This document shows, piece after piece, positions 55,162 through 63,402 of a stretch of 64,000 nucleotides of DNA. The position numbers and the translations under genes are program-made. Each line of letters begins with the position of its first letter. The stretch's first letter is position 1. The notes below the pieces were generated by a model. It worked only from the letters and a program-made list of their open reading frames with translations, had not been told where the DNA came from and ran no database searches. Source of the stretch: Agreia sp. Leaf210 (GTDB lineage Bacteria; Actinomycetota; Actinomycetes; Actinomycetales; Microbacteriaceae); NCBI RefSeq assembly GCF_001421485.1, contig NZ_LMKK01000002.1:62001-126000 (forward strand), read 5' to 3'.

Positions 55162-56324
55162 TCGACGTCATCGTCGTCATCGTGCTCATCGCCGGCGCCG
55201 TGACGGGCTACCGTCTGGGCCTCGTGAGATCGCTGCTCGGACTCGCCGGTGTGATCGCGGGAGGAGTGGGTGCGTACTTCGCGATCCCGCCCGTGGTCGC
55301 CTGGATCTCCGAGCCGGAATGGCGGATCGCCGGCGTCATCGGAACGGCTTTTGTCCTGGTCACCGTGGGGTACCTGCTCGGCGCCACGATCGGACGACTG
55401 ATCGGGCGGGGCGTGGCGAAGGCGAAACTCCGCTTCGTCGACCGCGGTCTGGGGTTCATCGGCAGCGGCATCGCTGCAGCCCTCGTCGTGGTGACCGTCG
55501 CGTCAGGGGTCTCGACTCTCGGCGTCGTCCCGCTCACTCAGGCCGTGGCATCATCGTCGATTCTGCGAACCATCGACGGCCTCGTTCCGCCCCAGGTGAC
55601 GACTTTCCTGGCCCAGTTGCGCACGGCCGCGGTCACAGACGGAGCCCCGTGGGTCATCGACGCTCTGGGTGCGCCGACCACGGCTCCGTCCATTCCGACG
55701 ATCAGCACCGACAGCCCTGCGCTCACTGCTGCGGCCCGATCGATCGTTCGCATCACGGGCACTGCATACGAGTGCGGCGTCACGATGTCGGGAAGCGGTT
55801 TCGCGATCGCGCCCGATCGGGTCGTCACGAACGCCCACGTGGTTGCGGGGATCTCCGAGCCCGTGGTCGAGGTCCCGGGACAATCTCCGCGATCGGGGCG
55901 CATCGTCTACTTCGACCCGGCTGCGGATCTGGCGGTGATCGCGGTCGACGGCCTGCCGGCGGACGCGCTTGAGTTGGCCGAGACGCTTCCGCCCACGAGC
56001 CCCGCGGTCGTCGCCGGCTACCCCTTCGGCGGCCCCTTCTCCATCGCCGGGGCCGAGGTCTTGGCGGCCGGTCCCCTGCAGCTGATCGCAGACGGCACGG
56101 CCGGGGCCACGCGGGATGCCTACACGCTGGCGGCCGATATCGAGCCAGGCAACTCGGGGGGCCCGCTTCTCACGGTCGATGGTCGCGTTGCCGGCGTGGT
56201 CTTCGCTCGGGCCAGCACGGTGAGCAATGTCGGTTACGCCCTCACGATGCAGGAGCTCTCTCCCGTGGCAGCGCAGGCGCCGGGTCTCACAGCGCCTGTC
56301 AGCACCGGGGCGTGCTCCGCCTGA
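55158..56324 (+). CDS. marP: MarP-type membrane serine protease
   Basis: The 388-aa protein joins a CvpA-like membrane domain (four helices in residues 1-130) to a chymotrypsin-like protease. The catalytic triad is H227 (TNAHVVAG), D257 (DPAADLAVI) and S333 (GNSGGPLL). In Mtb, MarP processes a cell-wall hydrolase at acid pH and supports acid resistance. Two Cys (C206, C386) could form a disulfide, as in MarP. It starts with GTG overlapping the previous gene. Confidence 0.92.
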   Translation: MIDVIVVIVLIAGAVTGYRLGLVRSLLGLAGVIAGGVGAYFAIPPVVAWISEPEWRIAGVIGTAFVLVTVGYLLGATIGRLIGRGVAKAKLRFVDRGLGFIGSGIAAALVVVTVASGVSTLGVVPLTQAVASSSILRTIDGLVPPQVTTFLAQLRTAAVTDGAPWVIDALGAPTTAPSIPTISTDSPALTAAARSIVRITGTAYECGVTMSGSGFAIAPDRVVTNAHVVAGISEPVVEVPGQSPRSGRIVYFDPAADLAVIAVDGLPADALELAETLPPTSPAVVAGYPFGGPFSIAGAEVLAAGPLQLIADGTAGATRDAYTLAADIEPGNSGGPLLTVDGRVAGVVFARASTVSNVGYALTMQELSPVAAQAPGLTAPVSTGACSA

Positions 56325-56342
56325 CCCTGGTGGCCTCCGTCG

Positions 56343-56690
56343 TCAGAAGACGTCGTAGTCGAGGCTCGCCTTGCCGTTGCCGCTGTCGATACGCGCCGTG
56401 TTCTCGTGCGACTGCGCCTGCTCACGCACGCGCTCCGCGACACCCTGGGTCTCGGGCTCGGCGTACGACACGGTTTCGTGCTGGCTCATGATCTGGCTGG
56501 TCGGGCCCAGTACGAGCGACACCGGGGTCGGCGCGCCGTCGGCGTCGAAGCCGGGAACCACCAGAACCTGATTGCGCCGGTTGCGCGGAACGGTAGCCGC
56601 GAAGTGCACGAGCGCATCGGCCACCTCGTCACTCGTGACGAACGTCCCACCGGCGTAACTCATCTTCTTCATCTCTTGAGGGTCGCGCAT
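56343..56690 (-). CDS. hypothetical protein, 115 aa
   Basis: The protein has FVTSDEVADALVHFAATVPRNRRNQVLVVPGFDADGAP (in part: DEVADALVHFAATVPRNRR) and a polar, acidic C terminus ending DYDVF. No family is recognised. Three starts are possible (56690, 56672, 56663), none with a good ribosome site; the first conserved-looking residues are MSYAGG. It converges with the protease gene. Confidence 0.6.
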   Translation of the reverse strand: MRDPQEMKKMSYAGGTFVTSDEVADALVHFAATVPRNRRNQVLVVPGFDADGAPTPVSLVLGPTSQIMSQHETVSYAEPETQGVAERVREQAQSHENTARIDSGNGKASLDYDVF

Positions 56691-56775
56691 TCCGGCCGCT
56701 CGGACCCGGGCATTGTGATCGACGCCTTACTGAGGTAACAGAGTGCAGGACTACCCTTCGGCGGCGCGTGCCCCG

Positions 56776-56781
56776 TACGAT
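56776..56781 (+). promoter_or_regulatory. -10 box of the EI24 gene (leaderless)
   Basis: TACGAT is 8 nt before the ATG at 56790; no ribosome site. Confidence 0.45.
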
Positions 56782-56789
56782 GAAGTCCC

Positions 56790-57578
56790 ATGTCGCCCGC
56801 TCCCGCTCGAAGCGCCGTCCGCCAATTCTTCGACGGGGTCGCCTATCTCGGGCGCGGGCTGAAGATGTGGGGTAGCGACCCTCGCCTGATGCTCTTCGGC
56901 GCTCTGCCGGCGCTCATCGTCGCCGCGGTCTATCTCGCCGTGCTCGTCGTGCTCTTCGTCAACGCCGCGACGCTGGCCGAGTGGGCCACACCCTTCGCCG
57001 ACGAATGGGACGAGGGCTGGCGAACCACCCTGCGCGTGACCGCCGTGATCGCATTCCTCGCCCTCGGCGCCCTCCTCGTGGTGTACACGTACACCGCGAT
57101 CACACTCGTGGTCGGCGATCCGTTCTACGAGAAGATCTGGCGAAGCGTGGAGAACCGTCTTGGCGGGATCCCCGACGAGGTAGAGACGGCATTCTGGCCA
57201 TCTGTTCTGCGCGGAATCCTCGATGCACTGCGCATCCTGTTGGCGACCTTGCTCATCGGCATCTGTCTGTTCGCGCTGGGATTCATCCCCGTGCTCGGCC
57301 AGACGGTCGTTCCAGTGCTCGGCGCAGCGGTGGCCGGCTGGTTCCTCGCCCTCGAGCTCACGGGCAAGGCGTTCGAAGCCCGGGGTCGAACGCTGCGGCA
57401 GAGGAGACGGGCGCTTGCGGCCATGAGGCCCACCGCGCTCGGCTTCGGAATCGCGAGTTACCTCGTGTTCCTCATTCCGTTCGGGGCAGTGTTCGTTATG
57501 CCCGCCGCGGTGGCCGGTGGTGCGCTGCTCTCTCGGCAGGCCCTCGCCGACGACGCTGGCAGCGCGGGCGCGCTATGA
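56790..57578 (+). CDS. EI24/CysZ-like membrane protein
   Basis: The 262-aa protein has four to six membrane segments, with the EI24-type features FFDGVAYLGRGLKMWG at the start, GDPFYEKIW after the second helix, and LALELTGKAFEARGRTLRQRR near the fifth. CysZ members import sulfate in proteobacteria; the role of this actinobacterial type is not known. It overlaps the next, convergent gene by 6 bp. Confidence 0.85.
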   Translation: MSPAPARSAVRQFFDGVAYLGRGLKMWGSDPRLMLFGALPALIVAAVYLAVLVVLFVNAATLAEWATPFADEWDEGWRTTLRVTAVIAFLALGALLVVYTYTAITLVVGDPFYEKIWRSVENRLGGIPDEVETAFWPSVLRGILDALRILLATLLIGICLFALGFIPVLGQTVVPVLGAAVAGWFLALELTGKAFEARGRTLRQRRRALAAMRPTALGFGIASYLVFLIPFGAVFVMPAAVAGGALLSRQALADDAGSAGAL

Positions 57579-57896
57579 GCCGCTGGATTCGCCGTGCTCG
57601 TCGGGCTCCGGCACCGGTCTGAGCCCGCCCGTGCTGTTCGCAGCGAGCATGAGGTCTTCGATCCATACCCGGTTGAGCGCCGGAGACTTGTTTCCGTAGA
57701 AACGGAAGTGAAGCGGAATCGACGGGTGCACCCAGATGGTGCTGCGGCCGCTGCCTTCTTCTGTTCCGTGCTCCCACGAGAGCATAAAGGCCTCGTTGCG
57801 ACGCAGCTTCGTCGAGATCACGACTTTGAGGTGAGCAAGCAGCCGATCCTCGAACTCGACGTCTGTATCTCCGGTGCCGTAGATCAGTCTGCCCAT
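57573..57896 (-). CDS. DUF7882-like small protein
   Basis: The 107-aa protein starts MGRLIYGTGDTDVEFEDRLL and contains VVISTKLRRNEAFMLSWEH and TIWVHPSIPLHFRFYGNKSPALN (in part). I associate this with the family of Microbacteriaceae proteins now called DUF7882, often mislabelled as DNA ligase. Function unknown. No good ribosome site is visible before the ATG. Confidence 0.75.
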   Translation of the reverse strand: MGRLIYGTGDTDVEFEDRLLAHLKVVISTKLRRNEAFMLSWEHGTEEGSGRSTIWVHPSIPLHFRFYGNKSPALNRVWIEDLMLAANSTGGLRPVPEPDEHGESSGS

Positions 57897-58038
57897 ATGA
57901 AAAAACGTCCGTTCCTGACAAAGGGCCCACGCAGATCCAATTCCACGTGAGCTCCCTCACCAAGGTAGTCGCTCAAAATGCTCCGTTTTCAGGGTTGCCA
58001 ATAGGGAACCACTTGTGCGAAGCGATCCAGATGTGCGA
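57897..58038. other. 142-bp intergenic region
   Basis: It lies upstream of the DUF7882-like gene and downstream of the 84-aa gene. Only short frames are present (17 codons on plus) and no terminator hairpin was recognised. Confidence 0.4.
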
Positions 58039-58293
58039 CTAGCGCGAGAGTGCGTAGAGCGCGCTCTTCGCGTCGTCTGCGGTCTTGTACAAACCACACA
58101 CGTTGCCATAGGCATCCGTCAACTTCGCCGGATGTCCGGGCAGACCCTGCACCATTCCGGCGAATCGTCCGTCGCGGCGGGCGAGCCATACCCCGTCGAA
58201 GACGAGCTGCCAGCGGAGGTGGGTCGTGGCACTATCTGTGACGGAGCCGGGTGCCGTCGGCGCCGACGGCATGCTGTCGATAACGAGAGACAT
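58039..58293 (-). CDS. hypothetical protein, 84 aa
   Basis: The protein has a central strand pattern WQLVFDGVWLARRDGRFAG and a C-terminal helix (KTADDAKSALYALSR). A strong ribosome site (AAAGGAG, 7 nt spacing) fixes the ATG at 58293; an upstream start in the same frame is not needed. No family is recognised. A TAGCCT -10 box (58328-58333) lies upstream. Confidence 0.75.
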   Translation of the reverse strand: MSLVIDSMPSAPTAPGSVTDSATTHLRWQLVFDGVWLARRDGRFAGMVQGLPGHPAKLTDAYGNVCGLYKTADDAKSALYALSR

Positions 58294-58327
58294 TAATCCA
58301 CTCCTTTCAGAGTTGCTTGATGCCTTC

Positions 58328-58333
58328 AGGCTA
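58328..58333 (-). promoter_or_regulatory. -10 box of the 84-aa gene
   Basis: TAGCCT (minus strand) gives a leader of about 30 nt with the ribosome site AAAGGAG. Confidence 0.4.
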
Positions 58334-58396
58334 GGTGTGGACACCACCCCCCAACAAGGGGTTTACGGCACCCCCGTCACCCGCTACGGGCGCCCG

Positions 58397-59314
58397 TCAG
58401 GACGCGGCACGATAGCGGACACCCCAGCTGAGCATCCATGATGCTCCCGGTTCGATCCAGCGAAGGCCCTCCCCCGTGTTGAAGGCGTTGGCCGGGGCTG
58501 TCATGGGTTCGAGAGCGACAGCCATCCCTGTTCCGGTCTCGAAGGGGAACTCCCGGGGGTTGTACGCCTGTACGTACGCGAAGTTGAGGTCGGTCCACAA
58601 TTCGACCCGCTGCCCGTCGGGCGAGACGAGCGAATGGATGTTCTGTCCCCCCGTTCCGGTCAACGAACCGAACGCGTGGTTGAGGTCGAGGTCAGACAGA
58701 TGGCGACCGGCCCGCAGATCGAGTCCGGCATCCTCGACCGAGACCTCGGCGGTCGGTATGAACGCGTCGTCGTACTCGAAGACCGTGTCGGCCGCGAGGG
58801 TGAGGGTCAGATCCTCGGTCGGGACGGAGCCGATGACGAAGTACGGGTGTGCCCCGACGGCCACCGGCGCTGGAGCATCCGACTCGTTCGTGATTGCGTG
58901 AGTGACGGTGAGACCGGCTTCGCTGAGCTCGTAGCTCACCGAGGTGTCGAGCAGGAACGGGTAGCCGTGCTGCGGGAACACGCGGGCGTTCAATGTCAGA
59001 AAGCCCTCCCCCTGCTCGGCAACCGTGTACGCCGTATTGCGCAGGAGGCCGTGCGTGGCATTGCCGGTGGAGGGCTCGGTGATGTCGAGTTGCTGCTTGA
59101 CCCCGTCGAGCACCCAGGCTCCGTGTGCGATGCGATTCGGCCAGGGAACGAGCACGATGCCCTGGCCCATGGGCGGCAGCGACTGCTCGGGGTACTCACG
59201 AACCACCTCGACGCCGTTCAGCACGAGGCCACGAAGACCCGCCGCCAGCTCGGTGATCGTTGCTCGGGAATCGCCGAATTCGACGGAATACTGGGTGCCT
59301 GTCGCTGCTCTCAC
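58397..59314 (-). CDS. aldose 1-epimerase family protein
   Basis: The 305-aa protein shows the galactose-mutarotase fold: VLVPWPNRIAHGAW (substrate Arg), THGLLRNTAY (catalytic His), VAVGAHPYFVIG (second catalytic His) and the C-terminal AVALEPMTAPANAF (catalytic Glu). It interconverts sugar anomers; the sugar is unknown. GTG at 59314 has TAGGCT 6 nt upstream. Confidence 0.93.
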   Translation of the reverse strand: MRAATGTQYSVEFGDSRATITELAAGLRGLVLNGVEVVREYPEQSLPPMGQGIVLVPWPNRIAHGAWVLDGVKQQLDITEPSTGNATHGLLRNTAYTVAEQGEGFLTLNARVFPQHGYPFLLDTSVSYELSEAGLTVTHAITNESDAPAPVAVGAHPYFVIGSVPTEDLTLTLAADTVFEYDDAFIPTAEVSVEDAGLDLRAGRHLSDLDLNHAFGSLTGTGGQNIHSLVSPDGQRVELWTDLNFAYVQAYNPREFPFETGTGMAVALEPMTAPANAFNTGEGLRWIEPGASWMLSWGVRYRAAS

Positions 59315-59320
59315 GAGACA

Positions 59321-59326
59321 AGCCTA
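59321..59326 (-). promoter_or_regulatory. -10 box of the aldose epimerase gene (leaderless)
   Basis: TAGGCT (minus strand), 6 nt before the GTG. Confidence 0.5.
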
Positions 59327-59378
59327 CGGTGTCGCCCGGCCCCGGGCATCCGGATGCCGGAGCCGGGCGACTCGCGGG

Positions 59379-59516
59379 TCAGGCGGCGGGCGCCGGCCCG
59401 TCGGTCGGCTCGGCGTCTGTCGGCAGAGACTCCTCGATCTCCTCGAGGACAGTGTCCTCTTTCTCGCCGGCCGTCTTCTTGCCCGGATCGCGAGGGATGG
59501 GATGTTCGTTCGTCAT
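59379..59516 (-). CDS. 45-aa acidic protein
   Basis: MTNEHPIPRDPGKKTAGEKE begins the product, followed by DTVLEEIEESLPTDAEPTDG and a Pro/Ala end. It is soluble, disordered-looking and acidic. A very strong ribosome site (AAGGAGG) lies 5 nt before the ATG, which makes translation likely. It is 42 bp after folD, so probably the last gene of glyA-folD. Function unknown. Confidence 0.75.
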   Translation of the reverse strand: MTNEHPIPRDPGKKTAGEKEDTVLEEIEESLPTDAEPTDGPAPAA

Positions 59517-59558
59517 ACGTTCCTCCTTCTGTGGTGGGATCGTGCTCTCGTACCGCGA

Positions 59559-60443
59559 CTACGGCGTCGCGGCATCGACCACGTTCTGTACGAGCAGAGC
59601 CCGAGTCATCGGACCCACTCCGCCGGGAACCGGTGACAGGAACCCGGCCACGTCTGCGACGCCAGGATCGACGTCGCCTCGCAGCTTCGCCTTGCCGGTC
59701 TCGGCATCGACGACCCGGCTGATGCCCACATCGAGTACCGCCGCGCCGGGCTTGATCCATTCGGCCTTGATGAGCCCGGGCACGCCGACGGCCGCGATGA
59801 CGATGTCGGCACGACGCACCTCGGCCTCGAGGTCACGCGTGCGGGAGTGGGTGAGCGTGACGGTTGCGTCGATGCCCTTGCGCGTGAGCAGAAGACCCAA
59901 TGGGCGACCGACCGTGAGCCCGCGACCCACGATCACCACGTGGTGACCGCTCAGCGGAATGTCGTATCGACGCAGGATCTCCACGATTCCGGCGGGGGTG
60001 CACGGAAGCGGAGCGCGCCGACCGGCGCTCGACGCGGGGTCGACCGTGAGCACGAGACGCCCCAGATTGGTCGGGTGCAGCCCGTCGGCGTCCTTGGCCG
60101 GATCGATGAGCTCGAGCATGGCGTTCTCGTCGATGCCGTTCGGCAACGGAAGCTGCACGATATAGCCCGTCACGAGCGGATCGGCATTCAGCGCAGCGAT
60201 GGCGTCGCGCACGTCTTGCTCGCTCGCCGTGGCCGGCAGGTCGACCCTGATCGACTCGATGCCGACCTCGGCACAGTCTCGGTGCTTGCCCGCCACGTAC
60301 GAACGGGATGCCGGGTCGTCGCCGACCAGGAGCGTGCCGAGGCCGGGGTGGATGCCCTGCTTCTTCAGCTCGAGGACGCGCTGCGCGAGCTCGGACTTGA
60401 TGGCCGAGGCTGTGGCGACACCGTCGAGGACGACGGCCGTCAC
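59559..60443 (-). CDS. folD: methylene-THF dehydrogenase/cyclohydrolase FolD
   Basis: The 294-aa bifunctional enzyme interconverts 5,10-methylene-THF and 10-formyl-THF. It has [15 protein letters not shown] (catalytic Lys), [25 protein letters not shown], the NADP site [17 protein letters not shown] and [15 protein letters not shown] at 60443 overlaps the glyA stop by 4 bp (GTGA). Confidence 0.97.
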   Translation of the reverse strand: MTAVVLDGVATASAIKSELAQRVLELKKQGIHPGLGTLLVGDDPASRSYVAGKHRDCAEVGIESIRVDLPATASEQDVRDAIAALNADPLVTGYIVQLPLPNGIDENAMLELIDPAKDADGLHPTNLGRLVLTVDPASSAGRRAPLPCTPAGIVEILRRYDIPLSGHHVVIVGRGLTVGRPLGLLLTRKGIDATVTLTHSRTRDLEAEVRRADIVIAAVGVPGLIKAEWIKPGAAVLDVGISRVVDAETGKAKLRGDVDPGVADVAGFLSPVPGGVGPMTRALLVQNVVDAATP

Positions 60444-61723
60444 TGGACGAGGCCCGGGTAGAGGGGGAACGCGCCGGTCAGGGCCGAGACGCGAGTGCGC
60501 AGGGCAGCCGTGTCGGCACCCGGCTTGAGCGCCTCTGCGATGATGTCGGCGACCTCGGTGAACTCGACGTCTCCGAAACCGCGGGTTGCGAGCGCGGGCG
60601 TTCCGATGCGCAGCCCGGAGGTGACCATCGGGGGGCGGGGATCGAAGGGCACGGAGTTGCGGTTGACCGTGATGCCCACCTCGTGAAGGACGTCTTCGGC
60701 CTGCTGTCCGTCGAGTGGCGAATTGCGCAGATCCGCGAGCACGAGGTGCACCTCGGTTCCGCCCGTGAGCACGTCGACGCCACCGGCGCGTGAGTCTTCC
60801 GCGGTCAGGCGCTCGGCGACGATGCGGGCACCATCGATGGTGCGCTGCTGGCGATCGCGGAACTCCGGCTCGGCGGCGAGCTTGAACGCCGTCGCCTTCG
60901 CGGCGATGACGTGCATGAGCGGACCGCCCTGCTGGCCGGGGAAGACGTTCGAATTGAGCTTCTTGGCGAGTTCGGTGTCGCGGCTGATGATGAAGCCGGA
61001 GCGCGGACCGCCAATGGTCTTGTGCACGGTCGACGAGACGACGTCGGCGAAGGGAACCGGCGACGGGTGGAGGCCTGCGGCGACGAGCCCGGCGAAGTGG
61101 GCCATGTCGACCCACAGCTTGGCGCCGACCTCGTCGGCGATGGCGCGGAAGGCAGCGAAGTCGAGGTGGCGCGGGTACGCCGACCATCCGGCGATGATGA
61201 CCTGCGGGCGGTGCTCGAGCGCCTTGTCGCGCACCACGTTCATGTCGACGAGGAATGTCTCGGGGTCGACCCCGTATGAGACGGCGTTGTAGAGCTTGCC
61301 CGAGAAGTTCAGCTTCATTCCGTGGGTGAGGTGGCCGCCGTGGCTCAGCTCGAGTCCGAGGATGGTGTCTCCGGGGGTGGCGATCGCCGAGAGAACGGCC
61401 GCGTTCGCCGTGGCGCCGGAGTGCGGCTGCACGTTGGCGTACTCCGCACCGAAAAGGCTCTTGGCCCGAGCGATGGCCAGCTCTTCCGCGATGTCGACGA
61501 ACTCGCAGCCGCCGTAGTAGCGGCGGCCGGGATAGCCCTCGGCGTACTTGTTCGTGAGAACCGATCCCTGCGACTGCAGCACGGCACGCGGAACGAAGTT
61601 CTCGCTGGCGATCATCTCGAGCGTGTCGCGCTGGCGACCGAGTTCCTTCTCGAGAACGGCGTAGATCTCGGGATCGACCGATTCGAGGGGCTCGTTGAAC
61701 GAGGAAGACGTGTGATCAGACAA
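60440..61723 (-). CDS. glyA: serine hydroxymethyltransferase GlyA
   Basis: The 427-aa PLP enzyme makes glycine and methylene-THF from serine. The PLP Lys is in [19 protein letters not shown] contacts in [12 protein letters not shown], and the N-terminal signature is [17 protein letters not shown] at 61723 has AGGAG 6 nt upstream and begins a family-like N terminus. It is coupled to folD. Confidence 0.97.
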   Translation of the reverse strand: MSDHTSSSFNEPLESVDPEIYAVLEKELGRQRDTLEMIASENFVPRAVLQSQGSVLTNKYAEGYPGRRYYGGCEFVDIAEELAIARAKSLFGAEYANVQPHSGATANAAVLSAIATPGDTILGLELSHGGHLTHGMKLNFSGKLYNAVSYGVDPETFLVDMNVVRDKALEHRPQVIIAGWSAYPRHLDFAAFRAIADEVGAKLWVDMAHFAGLVAAGLHPSPVPFADVVSSTVHKTIGGPRSGFIISRDTELAKKLNSNVFPGQQGGPLMHVIAAKATAFKLAAEPEFRDRQQRTIDGARIVAERLTAEDSRAGGVDVLTGGTEVHLVLADLRNSPLDGQQAEDVLHEVGITVNRNSVPFDPRPPMVTSGLRIGTPALATRGFGDVEFTEVADIIAEALKPGADTAALRTRVSALTGAFPLYPGLVQ

Positions 61724-61935
61724 GGCTGGCTCCTAAAGTGACAGAAACGGAAAAGTTGCCGCCGCGCGAACGACGGGGTGAAGCAGTATCCGGATCGACC
61801 CAGGCGCGCGGCCGAATTCGTGTCAGTCGCTTCCCGATGGTGACCATCTGAACGCCAGTTGCGACAGCAAGAAGCCTACAACAGGCATCCCGCACAATCT
61901 CTGGTGAACCATACGGGGGGCCGATGGTCGCAGAC
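61724..61935 (-). other. 212-bp leader region of glyA
   Basis: A TAGGCT -10 box (61873-61878, minus strand) would give a leader of about 140 nt. No glycine, THF or ZTP riboswitch was recognised. A 40-codon ATG frame overlaps the glyA start but has no ribosome site. Confidence 0.4.
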
Positions 61936-63204
61936 CTACGGCTCGGCCGGCCCCGGCCCGATCAGCTGAGGCGTGGCCTTCCGGCGGGAGGTGAGTTCCG
62001 CAGCGACCAAGAGCGCGCCGGCCACGACGAGGGTGATGAGGTACGCGACAGGCAATGACGTCAAGCCGAACCCGTCGAGCAGGGCCGCGCCGACGAGCGC
62101 TCCCCCGCCGATGCCGATGTTGAACGACGTCGAATAGAACGCGCTGGCGGTGTCGCGGATATCGACCGAGGCGACGTGCAGCAGTCGAGCGGCGAGCAGC
62201 GGAGGCAGCGTTCCGAAGACGAGACCCCACAGCACGAAGGCGGGAATCGCGATGAAGGGGTTGACCGCGAACACCGCCATGACGGTCACGGACACGGCGG
62301 TGACGGCGACCCCGATCACGACGCCGAGCGTGGGGCGGCGACCGAACACCGTGCCGGCGAGCAGAAGCCCGCCCGCACCCGCCAGACCGAAGATCGCGAG
62401 CAGGAGGCCGACGTGACTCGAATCGACGCCGAGTTCACCCGTGAGATAAGGAGCGATGAAGGTGTAGAACGAGTAGTGGCCGATCATGATGACCGCGGCC
62501 AGCAGGCACAGGAGGGCGACGGCGGGAACCGTCGAATCCAGCTTTCGCCGGCCAGACGGATGCCGCTCGGGCAGCGCGTCGGACTTGGCGGGACGCTCCA
62601 CCCGGGGCAGCAGCCACAGCATGAGCGCGGCGCCGATGATGCAGAGAACGGCGATCGCTCCGAAGGCGCTGCGCCAGCCGATCGCCTGGCCCAGCACGGT
62701 GCCGAGTGGCACGCCGAGCACGAACGCGAGAGTGCCGCCGCCCGTGGTGATGGCCACAGCGCGACCGAGCTGCTCCTTGGGAACCAGGTACCCCGAGTAG
62801 GCGCCCATGACAGCCCAGAACAAGCCGTGCGCCATGCCTCCGACGATCCGGGCCCCCACGAGGATCTCGAAGGTGGGCGCGATGGCGGTGACAGCACTCG
62901 AGAGCGAGACCACGATCAGGACGAGAACGATGAGGCGGTGACGCGACACGCTGCGGGTCAGGCGCGACAGCGGGATGCTCGTGAGCACCACCGCGAACGC
63001 GAAGACGGAGACGAGCAGGCCGATCTGCGATTCGCCCACCCGGAGCTCTGTGCTCATCTCGGGCAGAAGACCGGTGGGCAGCATCTCGGCGGTCACCGAG
63101 AGGAAGACGGCGGAGGCGAGCACGAGGAGCCCGCCCCAGGGAAACGGTCGACCGGGAGCCCCGGTCGGGACGACGGCGATGGGAGAGGTGAACGGCTGAG
63201 TCAC
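61936..63204 (-). CDS. MFS transporter, DHA1 type
   Basis: The 422-aa protein has twelve membrane segments. Signatures are LSVTAEMLPTGLLPEMSTEL in the first helix and LGVPLGTVLGQAIGWRSAFG (motif C region), as in arabinose/chloramphenicol exporters. GTG at 63204 is preferred: the earlier TTG at 63222 would lie within a TAGTTT -10 box. It sits between purU and glyA. Substrate unknown. Confidence 0.85.
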   Translation of the reverse strand: MTQPFTSPIAVVPTGAPGRPFPWGGLLVLASAVFLSVTAEMLPTGLLPEMSTELRVGESQIGLLVSVFAFAVVLTSIPLSRLTRSVSRHRLIVLVLIVVSLSSAVTAIAPTFEILVGARIVGGMAHGLFWAVMGAYSGYLVPKEQLGRAVAITTGGGTLAFVLGVPLGTVLGQAIGWRSAFGAIAVLCIIGAALMLWLLPRVERPAKSDALPERHPSGRRKLDSTVPAVALLCLLAAVIMIGHYSFYTFIAPYLTGELGVDSSHVGLLLAIFGLAGAGGLLLAGTVFGRRPTLGVVIGVAVTAVSVTVMAVFAVNPFIAIPAFVLWGLVFGTLPPLLAARLLHVASVDIRDTASAFYSTSFNIGIGGGALVGAALLDGFGLTSLPVAYLITLVVAGALLVAAELTSRRKATPQLIGPGPAEP

Positions 63205-63378
63205 TGCGGTAGAACGAACCAAACTAACGAAAGAAGGCGAACAGAGGCGGCGTCACGCCAGCCTGACGAGGGCGGCATCGGAAGGATCGGACGACACCGC
63301 ACGACGGGCACTCGACCTCAGGAACCGATGACGACGTCGTGCATGCCCGGGGCCGAACGAGATCCGTCGGCCACCCGC

Positions 63379-63384
63379 TAGTGT
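63379..63384 (+). promoter_or_regulatory. -10 box of purU
   Basis: TAGTGT is followed after 6 nt by the GGAGG ribosome site of purU. Confidence 0.45.
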
Positions 63385-63402
63385 ATCGGGAGGCAGAATC
63401 GG

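Noticed and set aside
61718-61840. 40-codon ATG frame overlapping the glyA start
   Set aside because: No ribosome site or -10 spacing, and basic random-like composition.
61724-61935. Glycine, THF or ZTP riboswitch before glyA
   Set aside because: No recognisable core; only a long leader with a -10 box.
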